Shown here: piece by piece, positions 18,026 through 27,573 of the stretch | How positions within the stretch are numbered: the first letter of the stretch is position 1 | Layout: every line of letters starts with the position of its first letter | NCBI RefSeq assembly: GCF_021601385.1 | Contig: NZ_BQHO01000043.1 | Location: 1 to 40,487, forward strand | Source: Pseudomonas parasichuanensis | Lineage (GTDB): Bacteria; Pseudomonadota; Gammaproteobacteria; Pseudomonadales; Pseudomonadaceae | Length of the DNA stretch: 40,487 bases | Direction of reading: 5' to 3' | Notes under the pieces: generated by a model | What the model saw: only the letters and a program-made list of their open reading frames with translations | Database searches by the model: none | Told to the model about the DNA's origin: nothing | Made by a program: the position numbers and the translations under genes

Positions 18026-18840
18026 TGCACTGCTGGATCGATGGCCAGGAAGCGACTGCGGTCAATCTGCAGAATCGCGGCCTGGCCTACGGTGATGGTC
18101 TGTTCGAGACCATTGCCGTGCATGGCGGCAAGCCCAGCCTGCTAACCCAGCATCTCGATCGCCTGGCACTGGGTTGCCAGCGCCTGGCGATCGAGGTTGA
18201 CCTGATGCTGGTTCGCAATGAACTGTTGCAATTCGCCCGGTTGCTGGGGGAGGGGGTCGCCAAGCTGATCCTCACCCGTGGCGACAGCCAACGCGGTTAT
18301 ACCTCGGCGCCCGGCGCCCAGGCTCGACGTATTCTTCAGGGCAGCCCCTTGCCCGTCTATCCCGCACAACACGCCGAGCAGGGTGTACGGCTGTTTCCCT
18401 GCCAGACAAGGTTGGCGGAACAACCGTTGCTGGCCGGACTCAAACACCTCAACCGCCTTGAGCAGGTGCTGGCACGGGCCGAATGGCAGGACAGCGCGTA
18501 TGCCGAAGGCTTGATGCGTGACAGCCAAGGGCGAGTGATCGAAGGGGTGTACAGCAACCTGTTCCTGGTGCATGGCGAGGTGCTGCTGACCGCCGACCTG
18601 AGCCGTTGTGGCGTGGCTGGCGTGATGCGTGGCGCATTGCTCGAACAGGCGTCGTTGTTGAGTGTTGCCGTCGAGGTGCGTGACCTGACGCTGGAGGACC
18701 TGCAGCAGGCCGACGAGGTGTTCGTCTGCAACAGTGTCTATGGCATCTGGCCCGTGCGTGAATTCGCTGCACTGAACTGGCCGGCAGGCCCGCTCACCCG
18801 TAAACTGCAGGCCGTTGCCCGTACGTTACTGGATACCTGA
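18025..18840 (+). CDS. pabC: Aminodeoxychorismate lyase PabC
   Basis: PabC is a PLP-dependent fold-type IV enzyme that releases pyruvate from 4-amino-4-deoxychorismate to give p-aminobenzoate for folate. The protein is 271 aa. The N-terminus has GLAYGDGLFETI, the PLP lysine is in AGLKHLNRLEQVLARAEW (about residue 140), and the family block EGVYSNLFLVHGE follows. The overlap with fabF and the 3-nt gap to mltG are typical of the fab-pab-mltG-tmk-holB string. Confidence 0.94.
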   Translation: MHCWIDGQEATAVNLQNRGLAYGDGLFETIAVHGGKPSLLTQHLDRLALGCQRLAIEVDLMLVRNELLQFARLLGEGVAKLILTRGDSQRGYTSAPGAQARRILQGSPLPVYPAQHAEQGVRLFPCQTRLAEQPLLAGLKHLNRLEQVLARAEWQDSAYAEGLMRDSQGRVIEGVYSNLFLVHGEVLLTADLSRCGVAGVMRGALLEQASLLSVAVEVRDLTLEDLQQADEVFVCNSVYGIWPVREFAALNWPAGPLTRKLQAVARTLLDT

Positions 18841-18843
18841 TTC

Positions 18844-19998
18844 GTGAGACGCAAATTCCTGCTGCTGCTGGAAATGGGTTTGATCCTCGCCGGCCTGGCA
18901 TTGGGTTGGGCTGCCTGGAAGGTCAACTCGGTCCTGGAGCAGCCCCTGCAAGTGGCGCAGGAGCGCCTGCTCGACGTGCCTGGCGGCACCACGCCCAACC
19001 GTATGTTCTACCGCATGGAAGGCGAAGGGCTGCTCGATGATGCGCTGTGGCTGCGTCTCTACTGGCGCTTCAACATGGCCGGCACCCCGCTGCATACCGG
19101 TGAGTATCGCCTGACCCCCGACATGACCGTGGGGCAGTTGTTCGATGCCTGGCAGCGTGGCGATGTGGTGCAGTACAACCTCACCCTGGTCGAGGGCTGG
19201 ACCTTCCGCCAGGTGCGAGCCGCGGTGGCCAGGCATGAAAAGCTCAAGCACACGCTCGACGGCCTCTCCGACAGCGAGGTGATGGACAAGCTTGGCCACA
19301 CCGGGGTCTTCCCCGAAGGCCGCTTCTTCCCTGATACCTACCGCTTCGTGCGTGGCATGAGTGATGTCGAGCTGTTGCAGCAGGCCTACATGCGCCTGGA
19401 CGAAGTGCTGGCCAAGGAGTGGGCCGAGCGCACGACCGACCTGCCGTATCGCGACCCTTACCAGGCGCTGATCATGGCCTCGCTGGTGGAGAAGGAAACC
19501 GGCATCCCTCAGGAGCGCAACCAGATCGCTGGTGTGTTCGTGCGCCGCCTGCGCCTGGGGATGATGTTGCAGACCGACCCGACCGTGATCTACGGCATGG
19601 GCGAGCGCTATAACGGCAAGATCACCCGGGCTGACCTGCGCGAGCCGACGCCCTACAACACCTACACCATCAGCGGCCTGCCGCCGACGCCGATCGCCAT
19701 GGTCGGCCGCGAGGCGATCCATGCCGCGCTCAACCCAAGCGACGGCAGCAGCCTGTATTTCGTTGCCCGTGGTGATGGCAGCCATGTGTTCTCCGATGAC
19801 CTGGATGACCACAACAGTGCTGTGCGCGAGTTCCAGCTCAAGCGGCGGGCGGACTATCGTTCCAGCCCCGCGCCTCAGGCACAGCCGGGAGCAGACGAGC
19901 AGGCAGCGCCCGACGAGGCAGCCCCGCCTGAAAGCGACGCTGCCGCGCCTACCGATGAATCCGTGCCGGCCGAGGCGCCGGCACCCGAAAAACAGTAA
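18844..19998 (+). CDS. mltG: Endolytic murein transglycosylase MltG
   Basis: MltG cleaves nascent glycan strands and acts as a terminase of peptidoglycan polymerisation, anchored in the inner membrane. The protein is 384 aa with a GTG start at 18844. A single N-terminal membrane helix (about residues 5-23) is followed by a LysM-like region and the YceG domain. The catalytic block is SLVEKETGIPQERNQIAGVF with the conserved glutamate, then LQTDPTVIYGMG and YNTYTISGLPPTPI. The last 45 residues are a Pro/Ala/Glu-rich tail without family counterpart in E. coli. Confidence 0.94.
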   Translation: MRRKFLLLLEMGLILAGLALGWAAWKVNSVLEQPLQVAQERLLDVPGGTTPNRMFYRMEGEGLLDDALWLRLYWRFNMAGTPLHTGEYRLTPDMTVGQLFDAWQRGDVVQYNLTLVEGWTFRQVRAAVARHEKLKHTLDGLSDSEVMDKLGHTGVFPEGRFFPDTYRFVRGMSDVELLQQAYMRLDEVLAKEWAERTTDLPYRDPYQALIMASLVEKETGIPQERNQIAGVFVRRLRLGMMLQTDPTVIYGMGERYNGKITRADLREPTPYNTYTISGLPPTPIAMVGREAIHAALNPSDGSSLYFVARGDGSHVFSDDLDDHNSAVREFQLKRRADYRSSPAPQAQPGADEQAAPDEAAPPESDAAAPTDESVPAEAPAPEKQ

Positions 19999-21619
<1,621 letters not shown>

Positions 21620-21650
21620 TCCCTACCGTTCCAATCATGTGTGTGTTCCC

Positions 21651-22433
21651 ATGCTCGTAGATTCTCATTGCCACCTCGACCGTCTTGACCTCAGCGCCCA
21701 CCAGGGTTCCCTCGATGCTGCCCTGCAGGCCGCCCGTGAGCGCGGTGTCGGGCATTTCCTGTGCATCGGCGTCAGTGCCGAAAACGCCGGCGCGGTCAAG
21801 GCGCTCAGCGAGCAGTACGCCGATGTCGATTGCTCGGTGGGGGTGCATCCGCTGGACCTGGCACCGGGTGAAACGCCGGCCCTGGAGTGGCTGCTGCGCG
21901 AGCTGGCCCATCCGCATGTGGTGGCCATCGGCGAGACGGGCCTGGACTATCACTACGAGCCCGAAGCTGCCGAACTGCAGCAGGCTTCCTTCCGCCTGCA
22001 CCTGGAGGCTTCGCGGCAGACCGGCAAGCCGGTGATCGTGCATACCCGCGCGGCCCGCGAGGACACCCTGGCGCTGCTGCGCGAAGCCAGCCTGCCCCAG
22101 GCCGGGGTGCTGCACTGCTTCACCGAGGATTGGCCGATGGCCAAGGCTGCGCTGGACCTGGGTTATTACATCTCGCTGTCTGGCATCGTCACCTTCCGCA
22201 ATGCCGATGCCCTGCGCGAGGTGGCCCGGCAGGTGCCGGTCGATCGCCTGCTGGTGGAGACCGATTCGCCGTACCTGGCGCCGATCCCGCACCGCGGCAA
22301 GCCGAACCTGCCGCAGTACGTGCGGGAAGTGGCCGAATATGTCGCCTCGCTGCGCGGGGCCAGCTATGAGCAGCTGGCCGAGCAGACCACCGCCAACTTC
22401 AAGCGCTTGTTCCCGCTGGCACGGGTGGCCTGA
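21651..22433 (+). CDS. TatD family metal-dependent hydrolase (YcfH-like)
   Basis: This is a TIM-barrel amidohydrolase-fold protein of 260 aa. Metal ligands are visible in MLVDSHCHLD (HxH), GETGLDYHY (Glu), VHTRAARED (His), VLHCFTED (His) and LVETDSPYLAP (Asp). Relatives act as 3'-5' exonucleases or D-aminoacyl hydrolases; the true substrate of YcfH types is uncertain. ATG 21651 is chosen from the family start; the frame is open further upstream without homology. It closes the plus-strand run beginning at yceD. Confidence 0.93.
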   Translation: MLVDSHCHLDRLDLSAHQGSLDAALQAARERGVGHFLCIGVSAENAGAVKALSEQYADVDCSVGVHPLDLAPGETPALEWLLRELAHPHVVAIGETGLDYHYEPEAAELQQASFRLHLEASRQTGKPVIVHTRAAREDTLALLREASLPQAGVLHCFTEDWPMAKAALDLGYYISLSGIVTFRNADALREVARQVPVDRLLVETDSPYLAPIPHRGKPNLPQYVREVAEYVASLRGASYEQLAEQTTANFKRLFPLARVA

Positions 22434-22461
22434 TCCGCAATGCGTCGCTGGCACCCGGGCA

Positions 22462-22497
22462 AAAAAAACCCGGGTTCTGGGGGGGGAATCCGGGTTA
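22462..22497 (-). terminator. Rho-independent terminator for the minus-strand aminotransferase
   Basis: Read on the minus strand, AACCCGGATTC and GAACCCGGGTT pair (one mismatch) around a C-rich loop and are followed directly by eight T. The aminotransferase gene ends 175 nt upstream of it. The rest of 22434-22671 has no convincing gene; it contains G8 (22480s) and G7 (22560s) runs and an AGGAG sequence with no start codon suitably placed. Confidence 0.7.
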
Positions 22498-22671
22498 AGA
22501 CCATTAGGAGTAAAACAAAGGTACGCGGTCCCTGGGCACCTTTATCGGCGCGCCACTTGGGGGGGATGCGCCGCGCCAACAATTCAAGTATTGGCCAGGA
22601 TTGGCGCCCTGCCAGCGCTTGCTGATCGTTTTTTAAACAGATTTGGAATACGTCGGCGGTCCCTTGGGCGA

Positions 22672-23805
22672 TCAGTGCATGGCGATGTGCCTGACCAGCC
22701 GCAGTGCTTCGTCGATCAGGCGCTCATCGGTATAGAAGTGTGGGGAAAAACGCACGCCGGGTCCACGCAGGGCGCAGACCACTTGATGGCTGCTTAGCAC
22801 TCGATAAATGTCGGCATTGGCTCGGTCGGCTACGGTGAAATTGACGATGCCTGCACGGCGTCTTGGGTCTGCCGGGCTGTGCAGTTGCACGCCCGGGATC
22901 GCCGCCAGCCCCTGGTGCAGCTGTTCGACGCGACGCCCGAGTTGCTCTGCAACCACTTGCATGCCGACTTCCTCCAGCAATGACAGGCTGGCTTCCAGCG
23001 CGCAGGCGCCGAGCATGTTCGGGCTGCCCGGCTCGAAGCGCCGCGCGCTGCGTGCCGGTTGCCAGGTACGGCGCTCGAAATCGCCCAGCTGTTCGAGCAT
23101 GTGCCAGCCGAAGGCGTGCAGTTTCAGCTGTCTGCGCAGGGTGCTGCGGCAGTAGAACACCCCCAGGCCCTCGGGGCCGAGCATCCACTTGTGGCCGTCG
23201 GCCATGGCGAAATCGCACTGACAGTGCTGTACGTCGAAGGGCAGGGCGCCAATCTGCTGGATGGCATCGACGCAGAACAGCACGCCCCGTTGGCGACAGC
23301 CCTGGCCCAGCCGGGCAAGGTCCAGGCGCAGGCCACTGGCGAACTGCACGGCACTGACCGCCAGCAGCCGGGCGCGCGGGCCACAGGCCTGGAGCAGTGC
23401 AGCCTCTGGGTCATCCCCGGCCAGGCTGGTCTCGATCACATCGACGCCTTGATCTGCCAGTGCCTGCCAGACCACGCGGTTGGAGGGGAACTCCTCGTCG
23501 CTGATGATCACCTGGTCGCCGGGTTGCCAGTCGAGGCCGAAGGCCACCAATGACAAGGCTTGCGAGGTGTTGCCCAGCAAAGCGATGTCGCCTGTGCTCG
23601 GCGCGTTGAGCAGGCGCGCCAGGCGCTCGCGCAGGCGCCGTTCGGTGGCCAGCCAGGCCGGGTAGTCGCTGGCGCCTCGCTGCAGGTTGTCACGGGCGAA
23701 GCGTGCCACGGCCTCAGTGGCCCGACGCGGCCACGGAGCGATCGCCGCGTGGTTCAGGTAACACAGGCCCGGAGCCTGCTCGAACTCATCAAGAAACACA
23801 GACAT
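22672..23805 (-). CDS. Class V aminotransferase / cysteine desulfurase-like PLP enzyme
   Basis: This is a fold-type I PLP enzyme of 377 aa in the aminotransferase class V / NifS-like group. It starts with YLNHAAIAPWPRRATEAV, the usual NHA-type N-terminus. The PLP lysine is in MADGHKWMLGPEGLGVFY (about residue 204), with FCVDAIQQIGALP carrying the conserved Asp and Gln. There is no cysteine in the loop where NifS/IscS enzymes have the catalytic one that I can identify, so the call is generic: selenocysteine lyase, isopenicillin epimerase-like or another activity. It is divergent from the TetR gene and ends at its own terminator. Confidence 0.85.
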   Translation of the reverse strand: MSVFLDEFEQAPGLCYLNHAAIAPWPRRATEAVARFARDNLQRGASDYPAWLATERRLRERLARLLNAPSTGDIALLGNTSQALSLVAFGLDWQPGDQVIISDEEFPSNRVVWQALADQGVDVIETSLAGDDPEAALLQACGPRARLLAVSAVQFASGLRLDLARLGQGCRQRGVLFCVDAIQQIGALPFDVQHCQCDFAMADGHKWMLGPEGLGVFYCRSTLRRQLKLHAFGWHMLEQLGDFERRTWQPARSARRFEPGSPNMLGACALEASLSLLEEVGMQVVAEQLGRRVEQLHQGLAAIPGVQLHSPADPRRRAGIVNFTVADRANADIYRVLSSHQVVCALRGPGVRFSPHFYTDERLIDEALRLVRHIAMH

Positions 23806-23841
23806 GCTTGGAAGATCCGTGCAATTTACCGCCAGTTAGGC

Positions 23842-23865
23842 ATAATAATCGGCTTCGATTGTCAT
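23842..23865. promoter_or_regulatory. Candidate operator between the aminotransferase and TetR genes
   Basis: ATAATAATCG and CGATTGTCAT are inverted with 8 of 10 pairs matching around a GCTT centre. The site lies 13 nt before the TetR start and in the only gap between the divergent genes, which suggests an autoregulatory operator. The AT-rich left arm could also serve as a -10. Confidence 0.45.
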
Positions 23866-23878
23866 CCTAGTCCTACCT

Positions 23879-24514
23879 ATGCACAAAGAACCTCGTAAGG
23901 TCCGTGAATTTCGCCGCCGCGAGCAGGAAATCCTCGACACGGCGCTCAAGCTGTTTCTCGAACAGGGTGAAGACAGCGTCACCGTCGAGATGATCGCCGA
24001 CGCCGTGGGCATCGGCAAAGGCACGATCTACAAGCACTTCAAGTCCAAGGCGGAGATCTATCTGCGCCTGATGCTCGACTACGAGCGTGACCTGAACGAG
24101 CTGCTGCATTCCGCTGACGTCGACCGTGACAAAGAGGCGCTCTCGCGCGCCTACTTCGAGTTCCGCATGCGCGACCCGCAGCGCTACCGGCTGTTCGACC
24201 GCCTGGAAGAAAAGGTGGTCAAGGGCAACCAGGTGCCGGAAATGGTCGAGCAGCTGCACAGCATCCGCGCCTCCAACTTCGACCGCCTGACGCAGCTGAT
24301 CAAGGGCCGCATCAGTGAAGGCAAGCTCGAAGACGTGCCGCCGTACTTCCACTATTGCGCGGCCTGGGCGTTGGTCCACGGTGCGGTGGCGCTGTACCAC
24401 TCGCCGTTCTGGAGCAACGTGCTGGAAGATCAGGAAGGCTTCTTCCAGTTCCTCATGGACATCGGTGTGCGCATGGGCAACAAGCGCAAGCGGGACCCCG
24501 AAACCGCGAACTGA
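23879..24514 (+). CDS. TetR/AcrR family transcriptional regulator
   Basis: This is a DNA-binding repressor of 211 aa. The N-terminal TetR helix-turn-helix is complete: REQEILDTALKLFLEQGEDSVTVEMIADAVGIGKGTIYKHF (about residues 13-53) with the recognition helix GKGTIYKHFKSK. The C-terminal ligand domain is all-helical and gives no clue to the inducer. It is divergent from the class V aminotransferase and precedes moaA by 129 nt. A palindrome just upstream may be its own operator; its target genes are not otherwise visible. Confidence 0.92.
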   Translation: MHKEPRKVREFRRREQEILDTALKLFLEQGEDSVTVEMIADAVGIGKGTIYKHFKSKAEIYLRLMLDYERDLNELLHSADVDRDKEALSRAYFEFRMRDPQRYRLFDRLEEKVVKGNQVPEMVEQLHSIRASNFDRLTQLIKGRISEGKLEDVPPYFHYCAAWALVHGAVALYHSPFWSNVLEDQEGFFQFLMDIGVRMGNKRKRDPETAN

Positions 24515-24586
24515 AGCGGCCCGAGCGGTGCTTGCCGACGTTTGGCGAGCATCGCGCGATTCTGCCTTCGACAGGAAGACTTGCAA

Positions 24587-24610
24587 AAACCTGATTTATG
24601 AGTCAGGTTT
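24587..24610 (+). other. Hairpin between TetR gene and moaA
   Basis: AAACCTGA and TCAGGTTT pair exactly around an 8-nt loop. No T run follows (CGCCGG), so it is a weak terminator at most; it could instead be part of the moaA leader. Confidence 0.4.
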
Positions 24611-24643
24611 CGCCGGTCCGTTTCTTCCATGCCGGAGTCACCC

Positions 24644-25612
24644 ATGATCGTCGATCGTCAAGGCAGGCGCTTTCGCAACCTGCGCGTCAGCCTGACTGCT
24701 GCCTGCAACTACGCCTGTACCTACTGCGTGCCCGATGGCAAGCGCCTGGTGGCGGCGCAGGACGAGCTGGGTGCCGAGGCGCTGGGGCGCGGCGTGGCGT
24801 ATCTGGTCGAGGCCGCTGGTGTCGAGCGCTTGCGCATTACCGGCGGCGAACCGCTGGTCAGCCCCCGGCTCGAGGGTTTCCTGGCGGCGGTGGCAGGGCT
24901 CGGGTTGGAGGACATCAGCCTCACCACCAATGGCCAGCTGCTCGCCCGCAAGCTGCCGCTGCTGCGCGCTGCCGGCATCCGCAGGCTCAATGTCTCGCTC
25001 GATACCCTGGACTCCCTGGCGTTCCGTCGGATTGCCCGTGGCGGCGACCTGGCCAGCGTGCTCGATGGCATGGCCCAGGCCAGCGCCGCAGGGATGGCGA
25101 TCAAGGTCAACATGGTGCCCATGCGTGGGCAGAACCTCGATCAGGTACTGCCACTGCTCGATTACTGCCTGGCGCGGGGCTACGAGCTGCGCTTCATCGA
25201 ACTGATGCGCATGGGCCACCTGGCCCGCGACAGCAATGCCTTCCTGCAGCAGTTCGTGGGGCTTGAGCAACTGCTCGCAGTGATCGGCGAAACCCATGAG
25301 TTCGAGCAGGCGCAGCGCCCGGTGGATGCGACCGCGTTGCGTTATCGCATACCCGGCAAAGGGCACTTCGGGGTGATCGCCAACGAGAGCGTGCCGTTTT
25401 GCCGCGCCTGCTCGCGGCTGCGCTTGTCGTCCACCGGCTGGTTGCATGGGTGCTTGTCCTCAAGCAACCGTCACTTTGTCGGCGATCTGCTGGACAAGCC
25501 GCGCCACCAGGCCTTGCCAGCGTTGCAGCGCTTGCTGGTGAAGGCGCTGGCGGACAAGCAGGACCAGGCGTTCTCCGGCGATGTGATGGTGATGAAGGTG
25601 ATCGGCGGCTGA
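24644..25612 (+). CDS. moaA: GTP 3',8-cyclase MoaA
   Basis: MoaA is the radical-SAM enzyme that, with MoaC, makes cyclic pyranopterin monophosphate, the first step of molybdenum cofactor synthesis. The protein is 322 aa from ATG 24644, chosen because CCGGAG is correctly placed for it; ATG 24629 in frame has no ribosome site. The SAM [4Fe-4S] motif is CNYACTYC (about residues 22-29), the second cluster motif is CRACSRLRLSSTGWLHGC, and the essential C-terminal GG is present (MVMKVIGG). No other moa gene is in the window, so this may be one of several moaA copies. Confidence 0.94.
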   Translation: MIVDRQGRRFRNLRVSLTAACNYACTYCVPDGKRLVAAQDELGAEALGRGVAYLVEAAGVERLRITGGEPLVSPRLEGFLAAVAGLGLEDISLTTNGQLLARKLPLLRAAGIRRLNVSLDTLDSLAFRRIARGGDLASVLDGMAQASAAGMAIKVNMVPMRGQNLDQVLPLLDYCLARGYELRFIELMRMGHLARDSNAFLQQFVGLEQLLAVIGETHEFEQAQRPVDATALRYRIPGKGHFGVIANESVPFCRACSRLRLSSTGWLHGCLSSSNRHFVGDLLDKPRHQALPALQRLLVKALADKQDQAFSGDVMVMKVIGG

Positions 25613-25678
25613 CTCTGGCGCAAAAGCTGCATCTGGCGGCTATTCGCCGGTTTTTCGTCACCGGCCTTTGGAGGAAAG

Positions 25679-26284
25679 ATGCGTAGCCTGGTCTTGCTGC
25701 TGGCGCTGATGGCGTTGGGCGGCTGCATGAAAGTCAGCGACATGGGGGAAGGGGTCCGTTACCAGATGAGCGACGCGGGCCTGCTGGACCACAGCAACAC
25801 CACCCGCACCCTGTCCATCCGCCTGCAGCCCGATTCGTTCATCTTCATTGGCCAGGGCGCGTTCATGCCGCCGGGCAAGGGGCCGCAGCCGCGCCAGAAC
25901 GCCGTGGCCGAGGAGGCCTTCAAGAGCTTCATCGAGTACTTTCCGCTGGTGCGCCGCGCCCAGGGCCCGCTGGGCCTTGAGGACGCGATCGCCGAAGCCC
26001 GTTCGGTCGGCGCCGATTACGTGCTGTACACCCGCTTCGCCCGCACCGATGACCGTATCGGCAATGGCGATGAATGGTATGACGAACAGGCCGTCGACCG
26101 CCTGGGCTGGGACACTGGTGTAGTACAGATGATGCTGATCGAGACCAGCACCCGCTACCTGATCGATACAGCCCGCATCAAGAGCCGTGGCGGTTTGTTG
26201 ACGTTCCACGACAATACCCCGCAGGATTTGCTCGCCGCGCCCATGCGCGAGTACGCTCGTAGCCTCCTGGGCATGAGCAAGTAA
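25679..26284 (+). CDS. DUF4823-type lipoprotein
   Basis: This is a 201-aa predicted lipoprotein. The signal peptide MRSLVLLLALMALGGC ends in the lipobox LGGC with Cys16 as the lipidation site; Met at +2 gives no inner-membrane retention signal. The mature part has an N-terminal beta-like segment and conserved stretches (AIAEARSVGADYVLYTRFARTDDRIG and STRYLIDTARIKSRGG) that I associate with the DUF4823 family. Function is unknown. GAGGAAAG gives a strong ribosome site. It is followed by the DUF1285 gene after 11 nt, a pairing conserved in Pseudomonas. Confidence 0.82.
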   Translation: MRSLVLLLALMALGGCMKVSDMGEGVRYQMSDAGLLDHSNTTRTLSIRLQPDSFIFIGQGAFMPPGKGPQPRQNAVAEEAFKSFIEYFPLVRRAQGPLGLEDAIAEARSVGADYVLYTRFARTDDRIGNGDEWYDEQAVDRLGWDTGVVQMMLIETSTRYLIDTARIKSRGGLLTFHDNTPQDLLAAPMREYARSLLGMSK

Positions 26285-26295
26285 GCGAGCGTGAT

Positions 26296-26856
26296 ATGAC
26301 CGACTCCGGCAAGGCCAACGATCTCCTGAGCCAGATCCCAGCGCACAAGGGGCTGCCCCCGGTGCATCTGTGGAACCCGGATTTCTGCGGTGACATCGAC
26401 ATGCGCATCGCCCGTGACGGCACCTGGTACTACCTGGGCACGCCGATCGGGCGCAAACCGATGGTCCGGCTGTTTTCCACCATCATCCGCCGCGATGGCG
26501 ACGACTACTTCCTGGTCACGCCGGTGGAAAAAGTCGGTATTCGCGTTGATGATGCGCCCTTCGTTGCGGTGCTGCTGGATGTGCAGGGGAGTGGAGAGCA
26601 GCAGGTGCTGCGCTTTACCAGCAACGTTGATGACCAAGTCGAAGCCGGCCCGGCCAACCCGCTGCGGGTGGTGATCGACCCGATCACCCAGGAGCCCGCG
26701 CCCTATGTGCTCATGCGTGGCAACCTCGAAGCGCTGATTCATCGCAACGTGTTCTACCAGTTGGTGGAGCTGGCAGTGCCACGGCAGGTCGACGGCGAGG
26801 AATGGCTCGGCGTGTGGAGTCACGGCCAGTTCTACCCCATCGGGCGGGATGCCTGA
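26296..26856 (+). CDS. DUF1285 domain-containing protein
   Basis: This is a 186-aa cytoplasmic protein without signal or membrane segment. It matches what I know of the DUF1285 family (two similar beta-barrel halves); visible blocks are PPVHLWNPDFCGDIDMRIARDG, PMVRLFSTIIRRDGDDYFLVTPVEK and FTSNVDDQVEAG, and the C-terminus GVWSHGQFYPIG. The function is unknown; structures of relatives suggest ligand or nucleotide binding, which is not shown here. It is probably cotranscribed with the lipoprotein gene 11 nt upstream. Confidence 0.82.
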   Translation: MTDSGKANDLLSQIPAHKGLPPVHLWNPDFCGDIDMRIARDGTWYYLGTPIGRKPMVRLFSTIIRRDGDDYFLVTPVEKVGIRVDDAPFVAVLLDVQGSGEQQVLRFTSNVDDQVEAGPANPLRVVIDPITQEPAPYVLMRGNLEALIHRNVFYQLVELAVPRQVDGEEWLGVWSHGQFYPIGRDA

Positions 26857-26955
26857 CTGAAGATCGGCCTCCTGTTTTTTCCGCGGATTGGCCGTTTTCC
26901 CTGCTTCAGGCGGGGCATAACCTGAGGGCCACAGCCAATCAGGAGATCCCCGTTC

Positions 26956-27381
26956 ATGAGCATTCCCCGTCTTTCCCTTAGCCTGTTTGTTGCCCTCGGC
27001 TTGTTGGGCGCCAATGTGCCTGCCTGGGCGCATGGCGACGCGCAGCATCCCGACCAGGTGAAAATCCTCCAGGAGCAGCTGCCCAGCAATGCCCCGAGCA
27101 AGAAAGCGGTGATGCTCACCGTCAGCTACGCACCGGGCGAGGCCTCGCCTGCCCATCGGCACCCAGGCGCGGTCATGGCTTATGTACTGGAAGGTGCGGT
27201 TGTCTCGAGGCTCAACGACGAGCCGCAGAAAACCTACAAGGCCGGTGAGTTCTGGTACGAAGCGCCCGGCACCGTGCACAGCGTCTCGAGCAACGCCAGC
27301 AAGACCGCGCCGGCCAAACTGCTGGTGTGGAGCCTGGTGGATGAGGGCAAGCCGGTGACCGAAACGCTGACCAAACCCTGA
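26956..27381 (+). CDS. Secreted cupin domain protein
   Basis: This is a 141-aa protein with an N-terminal signal peptide (about residues 1-26, cleavage after ANVPAWA) and one cupin domain. The first cupin motif gives metal-ligand candidates in SPAHRHPGAVMAYVLEG (His, His, Glu-like position), the second in YEAPGTVHSVSSN (His). It is probably a periplasmic metal-binding single-domain cupin; no substrate can be assigned. CAGGAGATCC precedes ATG 26956, and a terminator follows directly. Confidence 0.85.
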   Translation: MSIPRLSLSLFVALGLLGANVPAWAHGDAQHPDQVKILQEQLPSNAPSKKAVMLTVSYAPGEASPAHRHPGAVMAYVLEGAVVSRLNDEPQKTYKAGEFWYEAPGTVHSVSSNASKTAPAKLLVWSLVDEGKPVTETLTKP

Positions 27382-27393
27382 AGCGCAGGCAAT

Positions 27394-27430
27394 AAAAAAC
27401 CTCCAGTGCTTGCGCAACTGGAGGTTTTTC
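27394..27430. terminator. Terminator between the cupin gene and tRNA-Asn
   Basis: AAAAACCTCCAGT (27395-27407) and ACTGGAGGTTTTT (27417-27429) form a 13-bp stem. A and T flanks make it bidirectional, so it can end both the cupin transcript and the minus-strand tRNA transcript. Confidence 0.9.
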
Positions 27431-27436
27431 AGTGTT

Positions 27437-27512
27437 TGGCTCCGCGACCTGGACTCGAACCAGGGACCCAATGATTAACAGTCATTTGCTCTACCGACTG
27501 AGCTATCGCGGA
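27437..27512 (-). tRNA. tRNA-Asn (GTT)
   Basis: The minus strand folds as a full cloverleaf of 76 nt. The acceptor stem is TCCGCGA with TCGCGGA, the anticodon loop CTGTTAA gives GTT, the T loop is GGTTCGAGTCC, and CCA is encoded. It lies between tyrB (same strand, upstream) and the terminator. Confidence 0.97.
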
Positions 27513-27573
27513 ATCTCGGCGTATCTTACCGATTGCCAGGGGGAAGTCAAGCTTCCCCTTGGCAATCAAGGAG

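Noticed and set aside
22440-22625. Possible small protein gene after tatD with AGGAG at about 22507
   Set aside because: The AGGAG lies inside the frame, not before its start, no start codon is placed for it, and the peptide is low complexity from poly-G tracts.
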